NCBI RefSeq assembly: GCF_001434135.1
Contig: NZ_AZEB01000004.1
Coordinates: 1 to 64,000, forward strand
DNA: 64,000 nucleotides
Reading direction: 5' to 3'
From: Lentilactobacillus kisonensis DSM 19906 = JCM 15041
Lineage (GTDB): Bacteria > Bacillota > Bacilli > Lactobacillales > Lactobacillaceae
Of this stretch, positions 7,637 to 17,336 are shown one piece after another (the first letter of the stretch is position 1; each line of letters starts with the position of its first letter). The notes beneath the pieces were generated by a model that saw only the letters and a list, made by a program, of their open reading frames with translations, was not told the DNA's origin and did no database searches. The position numbers and the translations under genes were made by a program.

Positions 7637-9040
7637 ATGTCATTAGGTTCAAGAATTTTTAAGCGGGAAAAAATTGATCGCTACCTTGAGACCGATAAAA
7701 AATTCGTTAAAACCATGTCGGCTTTTGACCTGATTTCGCTTGGAATTGGGGCGGTGATTGGGACTGGTATCTTTATTTTACCCGGGACGGTTGCCGCTAC
7801 TAAGGCGGGACCAGGAATTATTTTATCCTTTATTGTTGCCGCGATTGTCTGTTCGACCGCTGCGATGTGCTACGCTGAATTCGCATCCGCATTACCAGTT
7901 GCTGGAAGTGCTTATTCATATGGTAACTTGGTGTTTGGTGAAATTATTGGCTGGGTATTAGGCTGGGCGTTAATTTTGGAATACGTTTTAGCGGTCGCTG
8001 CGGTTTCAAGTGCTTGGGGAGCTTACTTCCAGTCGTTCCTGGCTGGGTTTCACATTGGGTTTCCTAAAGCGATTTCTGGACCATTTGTCCCAAGCCAAGG
8101 GACTTATGGAAATGTGATTGCCATTATTATTGTTATTTTTATTTCATGGATGTTGAATCACGGAATGCGGTCGTCAGTGCGACTAAATAACGTGATTGTG
8201 CTTGTCAAAATTGGGATCATTTTACTGTTTATCTTGGTTGGAGCGTTCTATATTAAGCCAACTAACTGGCATCCCTTCCTGCCATTCGGTTGGCATGGCA
8301 GCAATGGTACTGGCGTAATGGGTGGCGCGGCTGCTGTCTTCTTTGCATACCTGGGCTTTGATGCCGTTTCGAGTTCAGCGGCTGAAGTGAAGGATCCAAA
8401 GAAAAATATGCCGATCGGAATTATTGGGACGTTAATTGTGGCAACGATTTTGTACGTTGGTGTTTCGATCGTCTTAACGGGAATGGTTTCATACACCAAG
8501 CTTAACGTGGCCGACCCGGTTGCCTTTGCCTTACAATTTGTTAAATTAAATTGGGTTGCCGGTATTATATCTCTGGGTGCTTTAGCAGGGATGTTTACAA
8601 TGATGGTGACGATGACGTACAGTTCATCACGGTTAATTTATTCGATTGGTCGTGACGGTTTGCTGCCTAAGTTCTTGGGCAAATTAGACAAGAACGGTAG
8701 TCCTCGAAACAGCCTCATTACCATTACGATTGTGATTGCCTTCATGGGCGGCTTCGTTCCGCTGGATCAACTGACTAACTTGGTTAATATTGGCACCTTG
8801 ATTGCTTTCTTATTCGTATCGTTTGGGATTATTCCATTGAGAAGAAATAAGGAAATCCAAAACCATCATGGGTATCAAGTGCCGTGGTACCCGGTATTGC
8901 CGATTATTTCAGGGATACTATGTATGGTTATGCTATCTCAGCTACAGGCAGAAACTTGGATTGCTTCTGGCGTCTGGTTTGTGTTCGGACTCATTCTCTA
9001 CTTTGGGTACGGGATGAGGCATAGTCGATTAAATGAGTAA
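7637..9040 (+). CDS. APC-superfamily amino-acid permease (YfnA/CAT type)
   Basis: 467 residues with about 12 transmembrane helices. After a short cytoplasmic N-terminus (RIFKREKIDRYLETDKKF) comes the first-helix motif LGIGAVIGTGIFILPG, the substrate and cation site of APC transporters. VFFAYLGFDAVSSSAAEVKDPKKN is the conserved region of helices 6-7 in the cationic/branched-chain amino-acid permease group (YfnA, BcaP). It should import an amino acid, but the exact one cannot be told. The ATG follows TGGAGG. It is a single-gene unit with its own promoter and terminator. Confidence 0.88.
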   Translation: MSLGSRIFKREKIDRYLETDKKFVKTMSAFDLISLGIGAVIGTGIFILPGTVAATKAGPGIILSFIVAAIVCSTAAMCYAEFASALPVAGSAYSYGNLVFGEIIGWVLGWALILEYVLAVAAVSSAWGAYFQSFLAGFHIGFPKAISGPFVPSQGTYGNVIAIIIVIFISWMLNHGMRSSVRLNNVIVLVKIGIILLFILVGAFYIKPTNWHPFLPFGWHGSNGTGVMGGAAAVFFAYLGFDAVSSSAAEVKDPKKNMPIGIIGTLIVATILYVGVSIVLTGMVSYTKLNVADPVAFALQFVKLNWVAGIISLGALAGMFTMMVTMTYSSSRLIYSIGRDGLLPKFLGKLDKNGSPRNSLITITIVIAFMGGFVPLDQLTNLVNIGTLIAFLFVSFGIIPLRRNKEIQNHHGYQVPWYPVLPIISGILCMVMLSQLQAETWIASGVWFVFGLILYFGYGMRHSRLNE

Positions 9041-9097
9041 TAGATTGGATTTAACAAACTACGTCTGAGCTGGAAATAGGCTCTCAAAAACAAACAT

Positions 9098-9152
9098 AAA
9101 TAGGAATAATTCGGGAATCTACCTAGATCCTCGAGTTATTCCTATTTTTTTG
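9098..9152 (+). terminator. Rho-independent terminator
   Basis: AAATAGGAATAATTCG (9098-9113) pairs with CGAGTTATTCCTATTT (from 9132), followed by a T-run. Confidence 0.85.
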
Positions 9153-9313
9153 AATCAAAGTGATAATTAGTGAATTAAGTTAATCCATTGTCTGAAATAA
9201 GTGACAATACCCAAAATTCGTAAGATTAACTAGATTGTAAGTATCGGCAAAGCTTTGGGGCTTATTATGGTACGATTGTTTGTGATATTAATTTTTAGAA
9301 AAGGGGCCTTCCT

Positions 9314-10702
9314 GTGACAGCTTCAACTAAACCTCACAATCATCCACTCCTGGCGATTTCTGCCATCGCCGCAATGACTTTTCTGGGCATCTTAATCGAG
9401 ACATCGATGAACGTCACTTTTCCTACCTTGATGAACCAATTTAACGTTTCACTAAGCACAGTTCAGTGGGTAACCACGGGATATTTATTGACGGTCGCGC
9501 TATTGATGCTGGTATCAGCATTCTTGAAACGTCGATTTAAAAATAAGCAACTATTCATTTGGGCGGTCATGCTGTTCATTATTGGCGATGTGACGTGTGC
9601 ACTTGCTTCAACATACTGGGTATTGTTAGGTGGCCGGTTGATTCAAGCAGGTTGTGTGGGCATTTCCGCGCCCTTGATGACTAACATTATTTTAGAACTA
9701 GTTCCCAGAAACAAGCTCGGCACTTACATGGGATTTGCTAACTTAATTCTAATTGTTGCGCCTGCACTCGGCCCAACGTTCGGCGGTGCGGTTGTTTCTT
9801 TAGCTAGCTGGCGAATGATCTTCTGGATAACGCTGCCAATAGCAATTATCTTCCTTATTTTAGGAATGATTGCGATTGAACAATACACCCCAACCGAAAA
9901 ATACCCGTTTGACTGGCTGCGGTTTGGCCTGTTATCAGTAACGATGGTTATGCTGCTAGTGGCGATGAATGCATTGACACTGCCAAATGGCATTCAGCGG
10001 TTTGGTAGCGATATTATGATTACTGCAGTTGCGTTGACGTTGTTTATTTGGCGCTCGAAGTACAGCCATCGGGAGCTATTTAACTTAACCGTATTCAAGC
10101 GGCCGGCCTTTGTCTATAGCTTCTTACCGTATGTATTGTTGCAGTTTTCTAACCTGGGGATTAATTTCATGCTGCCCAATTATGTTCAGATGGTCAATGG
10201 TGCAACGGCCTTCATCGGTGGCATTATTCTATTTCCTGGGAGTGTTTTAAACGCCTCTGGTCAACCATTTTATGGCGTAATGCTGGATCGTTATGGCGGT
10301 AAATTGCCATTGTATATGGGAAATACGTTCTACTTTGTCATAATGGTCTGCTTTATGATTTTCGCCCGCCAATTATCCGTATTGTGGGTGACAATTTTCT
10401 ATGCCATTTATGCTGGTGGCCGGGCAATGGCCTTTGGAAACACCATGACCTATGGCCTAAAAAATCTTAGTCAACGGGAACAAAATGATGCCAACGCCCT
10501 CTACGGAACGGGTCAGCAAATTGCCGGTTCGATTGGAACAACCGTCATGGCCGTTTTCATGACCATGTTTAAATCACCGCACGTGGCTGCATCACAGGCC
10601 GTTGTTAGTGGTACCCAACTTGCATTCACGTTACTGGCAGTGATAGGGCTGCTGAATTATTGGCTGTACAGACAGCTATTCAAAGCAACGGTGAAAAAAT
10701 AA
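9314..10702 (+). CDS. MFS drug exporter, DHA2 (14-TM, EmrB/LmrB-like) family
   Basis: 462 residues with about 14 hydrophobic segments. Family marks are LIETSMNVTFPTLMNQF in helix 1, VQWVTTGYLL, and motif C-like APALGPTFGGAVV in helix 5, which is characteristic of drug:H+ antiporters. It should export a toxic compound or metabolite by proton antiport. The start is a GTG at 9314 preceded by AAAAGGGG; the next in-frame ATG would cut into helix 1. It is monocistronic with a strong hairpin at its stop codon, and no regulator is next to it. Confidence 0.85.
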   Translation: MTASTKPHNHPLLAISAIAAMTFLGILIETSMNVTFPTLMNQFNVSLSTVQWVTTGYLLTVALLMLVSAFLKRRFKNKQLFIWAVMLFIIGDVTCALASTYWVLLGGRLIQAGCVGISAPLMTNIILELVPRNKLGTYMGFANLILIVAPALGPTFGGAVVSLASWRMIFWITLPIAIIFLILGMIAIEQYTPTEKYPFDWLRFGLLSVTMVMLLVAMNALTLPNGIQRFGSDIMITAVALTLFIWRSKYSHRELFNLTVFKRPAFVYSFLPYVLLQFSNLGINFMLPNYVQMVNGATAFIGGIILFPGSVLNASGQPFYGVMLDRYGGKLPLYMGNTFYFVIMVCFMIFARQLSVLWVTIFYAIYAGGRAMAFGNTMTYGLKNLSQREQNDANALYGTGQQIAGSIGTTVMAVFMTMFKSPHVAASQAVVSGTQLAFTLLAVIGLLNYWLYRQLFKATVKK

Positions 10703-10750
10703 GCGGGCCACGTGGCATTTCAAGCTGAGAAATGCCAACGTGACCCGCTT
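10702..10750 (+). terminator. Stem-loop at the end of the MFS gene
   Basis: AGCGGGCCACGTGGCATTTC pairs with GAAATGCCAACGTGACCCGCT around a 7-nt loop. The T-run after it is weak, so it may protect the 3' end or terminate inefficiently. Confidence 0.65.
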
Positions 10751-10820
10751 AATTTGTTGAGGGATGAATAGCACAGAGACTACGTTATGGCTGGTTGGGT
10801 TATTATTTGTTGATATGGAT

Positions 10821-10942
10821 TAGGACCGCTCCGCAAAGCAATAACCTGCGTGTAAGCACCTTTGAGAAAAATTCCAGGCCCGGGAATTTCTCTCAAAGGA
10901 GACTTACACTCCGGTTATTAACCGCTTTGCTCCGCTCACTTA
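10821..10942 (+). repeat. Hairpin repeat copy R5
   Basis: The left end is TAGGACCGCTCCGCAAAGC and the right end CCGCTCACTTAC. The arms CACCTTTGAGAAAAATTCC and GGGAATTTCTCTCAAAGG pair around CAGGCC, and AATAAC pairs with GTTATT. The right end supplies the TAA stop of the minus-strand MFS gene. Confidence 0.85.
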
Positions 10943-12133
10943 CTGATATTCAGTTAATTTTCCATGCAGCGCGTTCCACAGCACCACGGTGGCAGCTAGT
11001 ACTACTAGTACCGCCACGGTTGCAATGACAAACAATGCTGTATAGGAGGTCGTTTCGATAATCATACCACCGAATAATGGCCCAATAGCACGGCCAGCCG
11101 ATGCATATGATTGAATTAATCCTTGATAGCGGCCCTTTGCCTCAACTGGGGTTAAGACGTTGACCAACGCGGGGATGGTTGGGAGTGCCGTTGCCTCACC
11201 AATTGTTAGGATTACCATTGCCAGCACGAACGTTGGATAGGTTTTGGCGAAAATTAACGTAATAAACGAAACCGCAAACATTGAGAATCCGAAGAAGATT
11301 TGCATAATGAGATTTTCGTGATATCTGGCAATCCAGTTTATAATAATTTGGCTAATCACAATCAGGCCAGCGTTAACCGTCCAAAGAAAACTGTAGTTAC
11401 GAAGCGGAATTCCAAGACCAGTCATGTAAACTGACAAATTTGAAACCCATTGCTGGTACATAATCCAAATAATAAATAGGGACATGAAGAAGGTTATTAG
11501 AATAATGGTATTCGCCCTTGGGAGGTGTTTAGCATCCCAAGTCGTTTTTTCAGTATCAGAAACGCGTTTTCGGGATTCATTAGCTGCTGGTTTGTATTTG
11601 GTGATGACAATTCCCAAGAAGATGATGAATAGGAGGCTTGCAACTACGAACATGAGGGTGACGCTGATGCTATAAATGAAGCCCACCAGTGAAGTTCCGA
11701 TCACAATTCCCAGGTTTTGGACAAAATACAGCATGTTAAAGACGTAACGGCTGTCCTTTGTTTTAATGCTGGTTCCAATTGAATTGACAATCGCCAAATT
11801 CCAGCCACCGGAGATACCATTAAAGAACAGTACGATCCCAAAGACCGGCCAGCCATGAAAAAAGATGAGGACTAGCAGCGTAATGGTTGAAGCAACGACC
11901 CCACCCACTAGTAGATGATAGGGATTTTTGCGGTCGTATAAATAGCCGCCCAAGTAACTCCCCAACACGCTGGCAAGTGAATTGAACAGTAGAACAACCC
12001 CAATCCAAGTGAGCGAAACCCCCAATCGGTTATGTAGGTAAACACTGGTTAACGGCCAGACAAAGCTCATGCCAATACTACTGAATAAAGCACCGGTAAT
12101 TAACCATTTAAAATTCATTTCTTTTGTGGCCAA
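10940..12133 (-). CDS. MFS transporter (12-TM, YttB/MdtG-like multidrug type)
   Basis: 397 residues with 12 predicted membrane helices. GSYLGGYLYDRKNPYHLL is the loop 2-3 motif A of the family, and LGIVIGTSLVGFIYS stands at motif C. The C-terminal half includes AKGRYQGLIQSYASAGRAIGP. Such proteins export drugs or small metabolites. The start is uncertain: a TTG at 12131-12133 has AGGG upstream, and an ATG five codons inside (12118-12120) has a poorer site. The IS607 element lies immediately upstream and may have displaced the original promoter. The stop codon belongs to repeat R5. Confidence 0.8.
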   Translation of the reverse strand: MATKEMNFKWLITGALFSSIGMSFVWPLTSVYLHNRLGVSLTWIGVVLLFNSLASVLGSYLGGYLYDRKNPYHLLVGGVVASTITLLVLIFFHGWPVFGIVLFFNGISGGWNLAIVNSIGTSIKTKDSRYVFNMLYFVQNLGIVIGTSLVGFIYSISVTLMFVVASLLFIIFLGIVITKYKPAANESRKRVSDTEKTTWDAKHLPRANTIILITFFMSLFIIWIMYQQWVSNLSVYMTGLGIPLRNYSFLWTVNAGLIVISQIIINWIARYHENLIMQIFFGFSMFAVSFITLIFAKTYPTFVLAMVILTIGEATALPTIPALVNVLTPVEAKGRYQGLIQSYASAGRAIGPLFGGMIIETTSYTALFVIATVAVLVVLAATVVLWNALHGKLTEYQ

Positions 12134-12234
12134 CTGAAAGCCCTGCTACTGAAAATATACCTGAATGTATATCCAGATTTTTCTTGCTTCATCCTATCCC
12201 ACCTCGACACAAGCACTCTACTATGGTTGATATG

Positions 12235-12400
12235 ATAGTCCACAAGCGTAAATTCCCGGCTAGCCACCGGTACATCCTTTGTTGCCTGGTTAGTAGGCTA
12301 AAACAAAGTTGTCAGTATCTCTAATATTCAACGCGGCATTAATATCGCGATCAACCACATTGCCACAATTTGGGCATTTATAAATGCGCTCACCCAAAGA
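12235..12400 (-). ncRNA. Possible omega RNA region of the TnpB element
   Basis: TnpB guide (omega) RNAs are transcribed across the 3' end of tnpB and the element end. Just beyond the tnpB stop, CCGGTGGCTAGCCGG (minus strand, at 12255-12270) can fold into a tight GC-rich hairpin like those near the guide boundary. The limits given are estimates and the RNA is inferred from position. Confidence 0.35.
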
Positions 12401-13471
12401 TAAATCGACTTTTTTATCCTCACATTGATGGCAAATCTTAGACGTGGGTTCAAAGCGATTGACTAGGTGAACGGGGATTCCCAATTGTTGGCACTTATTA
12501 ATTAATTTGGTTCTGAATCTGTAGAATCCCTGTTGGTTAACAGCTTTAGCTAAATGGCAATTCTTAATCATACCTTTAACATTCAAATCCTCAATTGACA
12601 CCCAATTCGGTTTGGTTCTCACCAAGTTAGCGACAATTTTATTTTGATAATCGGCTTGAATGTTGTGTAGTCGTTGATACAGACGTTGCACTTTCCGCTC
12701 TGTTTTGGCTAGGTTAAGATCAGTAGCAGATCTTCCTTCTTTCGTTTTACGAGCTTTATATGCAATATACTGACGGGATAATTTTCGTTGCGTGCGTCTT
12801 AATCGTTTTCGAATTCGTTTAACTTGACGATCCTTGTTCCGGTTGCGATAAATAGTGCCATCGTCGATAATGGCAAATTCTTTGACCCCGAGATCAACCC
12901 CAATTGGATCACCTAACAAGCGTTCATGGAGTTGTTCGGGTTGTTCAACCAGACACGTGAGATAATAACGTCCCGCTTGTTCTTTGATCCGGCCGGACTT
13001 AATCACATAATATTTAGTATCCGTTGGAAGGTAACCATACTCCTTGAACCGGACCCAACCAAGTTTCGGGAGTTTAATTCGGTGACGTTCACAAGCAATG
13101 ACTTGTTTGGCACCGTTTTTTACAAAATAATAGGATCCTTGATGTCGTTTATATGATCGCCATCTGGGATACCCGCTTTGATGCTTAAAAAAACGCTTCA
13201 TCGCCGTATCAGCGTCGATAAACGCCTGTTTAGTTGATTTGGCGTAATCGTCTTTGATCCATAAATCGTCCGGATTGGCCGGTAAATATTCATTATTAAA
13301 CCATTTGGCGAACTCGTAAGCGCCCATATACCAATAGCCGTCTTGGTATCGTTTTTGATTCATTTCCAGAAAAAGGTTATATGCCCAACGGCTACCGCCA
13401 ATATGGCGATCAATTAGATAAGCTTGTTCATTGGTGGGTTTAATCTCAATTTTGTAAGTGATCAAGGTCAT
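12290..13471 (-). CDS. tnpB: TnpB RNA-guided nuclease of an IS607-type element
   Basis: About 393 residues. The split RuvC site is intact: D in GVDLGVKEF, E in VSIEDLNVKG and D in DRDINAALNI. A four-cysteine zinc finger (CHQC and CPNC) lies between the last two. The N-terminus (YKIEIKPTNEQ) is the usual TnpB helix-turn-helix start. The protein should cleave DNA matching its omega RNA and so favour retention of the element. The ATG at 13469-13471 is chosen; a GTG three codons earlier is possible. It overlaps the end of tnpA by about 26 bp, so translation is probably coupled. Confidence 0.9.
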   Translation of the reverse strand: MTLITYKIEIKPTNEQAYLIDRHIGGSRWAYNLFLEMNQKRYQDGYWYMGAYEFAKWFNNEYLPANPDDLWIKDDYAKSTKQAFIDADTAMKRFFKHQSGYPRWRSYKRHQGSYYFVKNGAKQVIACERHRIKLPKLGWVRFKEYGYLPTDTKYYVIKSGRIKEQAGRYYLTCLVEQPEQLHERLLGDPIGVDLGVKEFAIIDDGTIYRNRNKDRQVKRIRKRLRRTQRKLSRQYIAYKARKTKEGRSATDLNLAKTERKVQRLYQRLHNIQADYQNKIVANLVRTKPNWVSIEDLNVKGMIKNCHLAKAVNQQGFYRFRTKLINKCQQLGIPVHLVNRFEPTSKICHQCEDKKVDLSLGERIYKCPNCGNVVDRDINAALNIRDTDNFVLAY

Positions 13472-14045
13472 GATCGTCACTCACTTTCTTTTTGTACTTT
13501 TGCAGTCCGTCTACCCGACTGGAAAACACCTGAATAATTGAAATTAAATCCTGAACAACTTCCGCTTCGGGGGAAAAATGTTCATTATTGACCACCACGA
13601 TTTCCGTGCCGAATTTCGCACAAAGTTGCTGGAACCAATCAAAGCCAAATCTGATAAATCGGTCTGGGTAGGCGATATAGATCTGATTAATTTTCGATTG
13701 CATGACCTCATCAAGCAATCGGTTCCACTTTTTGCGTTTATAATTCATACCGCTACCAATATCGGTGATGACTTGATCAACGATGATTCCTTTTGCATTA
13801 ACATATTGTCGCAAGAATTCGACTTGATCCTGTAAATCATCTTTTTGAGCGGCAACTGATACGCGGGCATAAATAACATTTTGGCGGTTGGCGGTGGGTT
13901 TTCCAATTGCTTTTAAATAATCAGTTTCAGTATAGTACCGACGATTCGTGACGGTACGCTTAGCGGGGAGTTTTCCTTGACGATCCCATTTTTGCAAGGT
14001 TTTAACGGATACCCCTAAACGTCCAGCCAATTCTTTTGGTTTCAT
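13446..14045 (-). CDS. tnpA: IS607-family serine recombinase (TnpA)
   Basis: 199 residues. Residues 1-50 form a MerR-like DNA-binding domain (LAGRLGVSVKTLQKWDRQGK). The resolvase domain starts at IYARVS, whose Ser is the nucleophile. DIGSGMNYKRKKWNRLLDEV and the AYPDRFIRFGFDW stretch carry the conserved Arg residues. It moves the element through a circular intermediate without target duplication. The ATG follows GAGGTGA. It is the first gene of the tnpA-tnpB pair. Confidence 0.92.
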   Translation of the reverse strand: MKPKELAGRLGVSVKTLQKWDRQGKLPAKRTVTNRRYYTETDYLKAIGKPTANRQNVIYARVSVAAQKDDLQDQVEFLRQYVNAKGIIVDQVITDIGSGMNYKRKKWNRLLDEVMQSKINQIYIAYPDRFIRFGFDWFQQLCAKFGTEIVVVNNEHFSPEAEVVQDLISIIQVFSSRVDGLQKYKKKVSDDHDLDHLQN

Positions 14046-14291
14046 GTATACTCACCTCGTATACATTATATCACGTTGGAACACTTTAATCCATATTATT
14101 GATAATAGTTTTCTCCTTCTTTAATTGGTTTTAAGCATCGTGTTCTAGTGTATCAAAAAAAGCTGGTAGCATGGGAAGGCTTCGATGAAGTATCCGCTTT
14201 CAACTTGTAAATACTATTTAATGGACTTACTAATTTAAATCACATATGATGAACCTGTAGATGGAAAATCAATTAATGGGAGGAATTATCT

Positions 14292-14717
14292 ATGGCTGTT
14301 GACGGATCTCTTTATCATACAGAAGTTGTTAACGAGCATGGCTTGACCGGCCAAAGTTATGTTAGGGGTAATGAAGGATTGGCACTTGGGGTAAGCAGTT
14401 CATTGATGGATAGCCCAGGTACTAACCCAGAACAGTTTATTGGCTTTGCATTGAGTACGTGTTTTAACGCAACGATTGGCATTGTTGAGCGCCAGAACAA
14501 GATTAAGCCTGATAGTATTATTCATACCGCTGTGGATATTGTTAAGGATACCAAGGGCTATAAGTTTATTGTTCGCTGTCAAATTTTATTCCATGACCTG
14601 GATAATGAGCAGGCCCAAAAGATGGTTGATGAAGCGTTAGATCAATGCCCAGTAGCTAAGCTTTTAAAGGCTAATGAAAATGTTTCGTTTGAGATTGTGG
14701 ACCAGTTTAGTTTCTAG
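14292..14717 (+). CDS. OsmC/Ohr-family peroxiredoxin-like protein
   Basis: 141 residues. The two reactive cysteines of the OsmC fold are present: one in GFALSTCFNATIG on the central helix and one in LDQCPVAKLLKAN. These reduce organic hydroperoxides in the cytosol with the help of dithiols. The starting MAVDGSLYHTEVVN is typical of the lactobacillar branch. GGGAGGA stands before the ATG. Single gene with a terminator at 14848. Confidence 0.87.
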   Translation: MAVDGSLYHTEVVNEHGLTGQSYVRGNEGLALGVSSSLMDSPGTNPEQFIGFALSTCFNATIGIVERQNKIKPDSIIHTAVDIVKDTKGYKFIVRCQILFHDLDNEQAQKMVDEALDQCPVAKLLKANENVSFEIVDQFSF

Positions 14718-14847
14718 GTGGTTTGTCATTAATGGCTAAATGTTGATGGGATGCTGGCTGACTGAATTTTGGTGCTTAGGCAAGCAGATAGGATAAAGCA
14801 GTTAGTTTCCAGGTTTCTGAAGGATAACATTTGGAATTAGAAATTAA

Positions 14848-14887
14848 GGGTGAGACAGTTAATACCTTTGTCCCACCCGTTTTTTGA
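14848..14887 (+). terminator. Rho-independent terminator after osmC-like gene
   Basis: GGGTGAGACA pairs with TGTCCCACCC around TTAATACCTT; a run of six T follows. Confidence 0.8.
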
Positions 14888-15024
14888 TGTAGTTGATCAC
14901 TGTTCTTGAGATATCAGCTCTAAATCTTTAAGTATAAGTAAATTACAACCGAATTGTTGCATTTAAATAACGTGAGTGATATAAGAACAATAGATACATA
15001 TTTAATATAGAAGAGGTCAGTGTC

Positions 15025-17047
15025 ATGGAAGCGAAATATCGTGGGGTAAGAATTGCGCAAATCAAGGACTGGTTAAATGTGGTCCTGTTTTTAGTCGTTG
15101 CTTTGATTGGCATCAGCTGCCGAACACAGGTTGTCCAGGCGGCGGATATTTCAAGCAACATTACCGGAATATCTGGTCAGGATGCACGTTATAATGGTCA
15201 GCCGATTGATCCAACTGAAGTTGCAAAATGGGACCAATCGACAAGCTATGAATTAAGCTATCATTTTACAATTAAACCGGGCACTCAGGTTAAGGCCGGG
15301 GATACGGCAACGGTTAGTTTGCCCACTGGGACGAAATTTCAGGATGATCAGGATTTTGATCTTCCTAGTCCTGATGGGACGATTGTCGCCCACTTTTCGG
15401 CAACTACTGGGGCTTCTTCAGGTCAGCTGACCTTCACTAATTACTTTACAACTCATAATAACAATATGACTGGTTCAATTAATCTCTTCGTTAACGGTGA
15501 AGTATCTGGAGGTGGCAAGGGAAACGACAGTTATATTTTGAAGAATGGGTTTCCGTGGAGTGGCCAGTGGTCAGATGGCAAGACTTATCCGAAAGACGCA
15601 AATCAGCGTTACCAGTATGTTGAATGGGATGTCAAAATTAACCCAAACAATAAGTCTTTGAGTAACGTCGTGGTTACTGATAATCTACAAAACACTGGTA
15701 GTCAAGAACTAATGCCTGATACGTTAACCCTCCAATGGGATGATGGTCATTATACACCGGTTCCCATCCGAGACTATTCACTTATTTTCTCACCAGCTAG
15801 TGGGACACCAACTTCGTTTACGCTTAATTGGAAGGGGACGCTGAACAAGGCTGTCAATCTGTTATACCTGGCAAAAGTAACCGATTCGGCTTATCGAACG
15901 ACAGGGTCAGCAACCACCCTTAATAATGAAGCTAAGATTACTGGAAACGATGCTGGGTGGTGGGGCGATCACCGACAAGGCTGCCACGGCGGATGCATAC
16001 GTCAAATTGGGCGGCAATGGTAACGGTGGCGGCACGGTTTATAATGTGAACGTCAAAAAGTTGTGGGAGAATGTGCCTACTGGGGTAACGACGCCAGCCA
16101 TTGAAGCGCAACTATATAGTGACGGGAAAGCAACCAACCAAATCATGACGTTGAACCACGATAATAATTACAGTGGCACGTTTAAGTATTTAAGCGAGTA
16201 TGATGCCAACAACCAACCAATTAAGTACACTGTTGCCGAAGTTAATGTGCCAACGGACTACACCGGAACAACGACGCCACAGCCGCTTAATGCGAAAGAT
16301 AATACGGCAACGCTAGTTAATCGTTATAGTTTGCCAGCAACGACAAGTATCAAGGTTAATAAAGTTTGGGCGGCCGTTCCGACAGGGACAACACCACCGT
16401 CAATCACAGCCGTCCTATATAAAAATGGTCAAGCAACTCAAACGACCGTTACATTATCTGCCAGTAATCAATATTCGGCGCAATTTACTGATTTACCAGT
16501 AACGGATAGCACTGGGAAACCAATTAGTTATTCAGTCGCCGAAGAAAAGGTACCCACTGGGTATAAATCAACAACCGTTGGCCCGCAACCAGTTAACAAC
16601 GGGATTGTGACGTTGAAAAACACGTATGTTCCGACTATACCAGTAACGCCGGACACACCGATAACACCCAACACACCAGTAACACCGGATACGCCAGTGA
16701 CACCGATAACGCCAAATACACCGGTGACTCCCAGTACGCCAAGCACGCCAGCAACTCCTGGAACACCAAATAAACCAGTATCCCCAAAGAAACCCAAGAA
16801 ACCAACGATGGGTCACAAACGGCCTAATACAAAGACTACGACAACATCTCAAGCAAGTTTGGCGACCAAGCAGCCGACGCCAAAAGCCTCAACTGACAGT
16901 GAAACGCCAGCGGTTAGCTCGTCTGGAAAATTACCGCAGACTAGTGATAATAAGAAACAAGCGCTAGTAGTCAGCCTCGTTGGAATGATTTTGCTTAGTT
17001 TTATTGGGATTGCAGCGGTTGTCAGCCACAAGTTCAAAATGAACTAA
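15025..17047 (+). pseudogene. LPQTS-anchored adhesin with collagen-binding and Cna-B-like domains, frameshifted
   Basis: Two overlapping frames (15025-16023 and about 15957-17047) together make one surface protein of about 673 residues. Order: signal peptide to about residue 38 (ends VVQA/AD); two adhesive Ig-like domains like the Cna/Sdr collagen-binding head; two Cna-B-type stalk domains, each ending like VAEEKVPTGY and LKNTY; a threonine-proline wall-spanning repeat (TPDTP, TPNTP); and a sorting signal KLPQTSDNKK, hydrophobic helix and basic tail. One extra G in GCTGGGTGGTGGGGCG (15955-15957) breaks the frame: removing it joins NEAKITGNDA to GGGAITDKAAT. As it stands the product would be secreted without wall anchor. 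It could be true loss, phase variation or a sequencing error. Confidence 0.85.
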
Positions 17048-17088
17048 ATCATCCCTTTTGTGAGTGGATACAAAATAATCTAAGAATA

Positions 17089-17135
17089 GGTCTAGTTAGA
17101 AGCTGAAATTTGTCGGTTTCTAACTGGCCTTTTTG
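17089..17135 (+). terminator. Terminator after the adhesin
   Basis: GGTCTAGTTAGAA pairs with TTCTAACTGGCC, followed by TTTTT. Confidence 0.75.
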
Positions 17136-17336
17136 TATCCAGGCAGTTAATGAGTTGCCGCCACTTGGTATTAGTGACTCAAATAATCTACCAATTAACC
17201 ACCATGATAATAATTAAAATGTTATTGAATCAGGAATTAGTTTGGTAATTTCATTTGATGACGAATGTAATTATAATGAGGGTGTTAATCAGAGTGAGGG
17301 CGATGATGACGAATAAACTTATTGGAGGATACGAAT

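Larger units (their letters stand above)
12225..14100 (-). mobile_element. IS607-type insertion element (approximate limits)
   Basis: It carries the two genes of the IS607 family, a serine recombinase with a MerR-like head and TnpB, overlapping and on the same strand. These elements lack inverted repeats, so the ends can only be bracketed: between the hairpin near 12255 and the MFS start, and between 14046 and about 14150. Both genes are full length, so the element may be active. Confidence 0.75.

Noticed and set aside
10795-11028. Plus-strand open frame of 77 codons
   Set aside because: It spans repeat R5 and the antisense of the MFS gene; there is no ribosome binding site.
16528-16852. Two antisense frames opposite the threonine-proline repeat
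   Set aside because: Their Gly/Val- and Trp/Arg/Cys-rich products are what the complement of a TP repeat gives.
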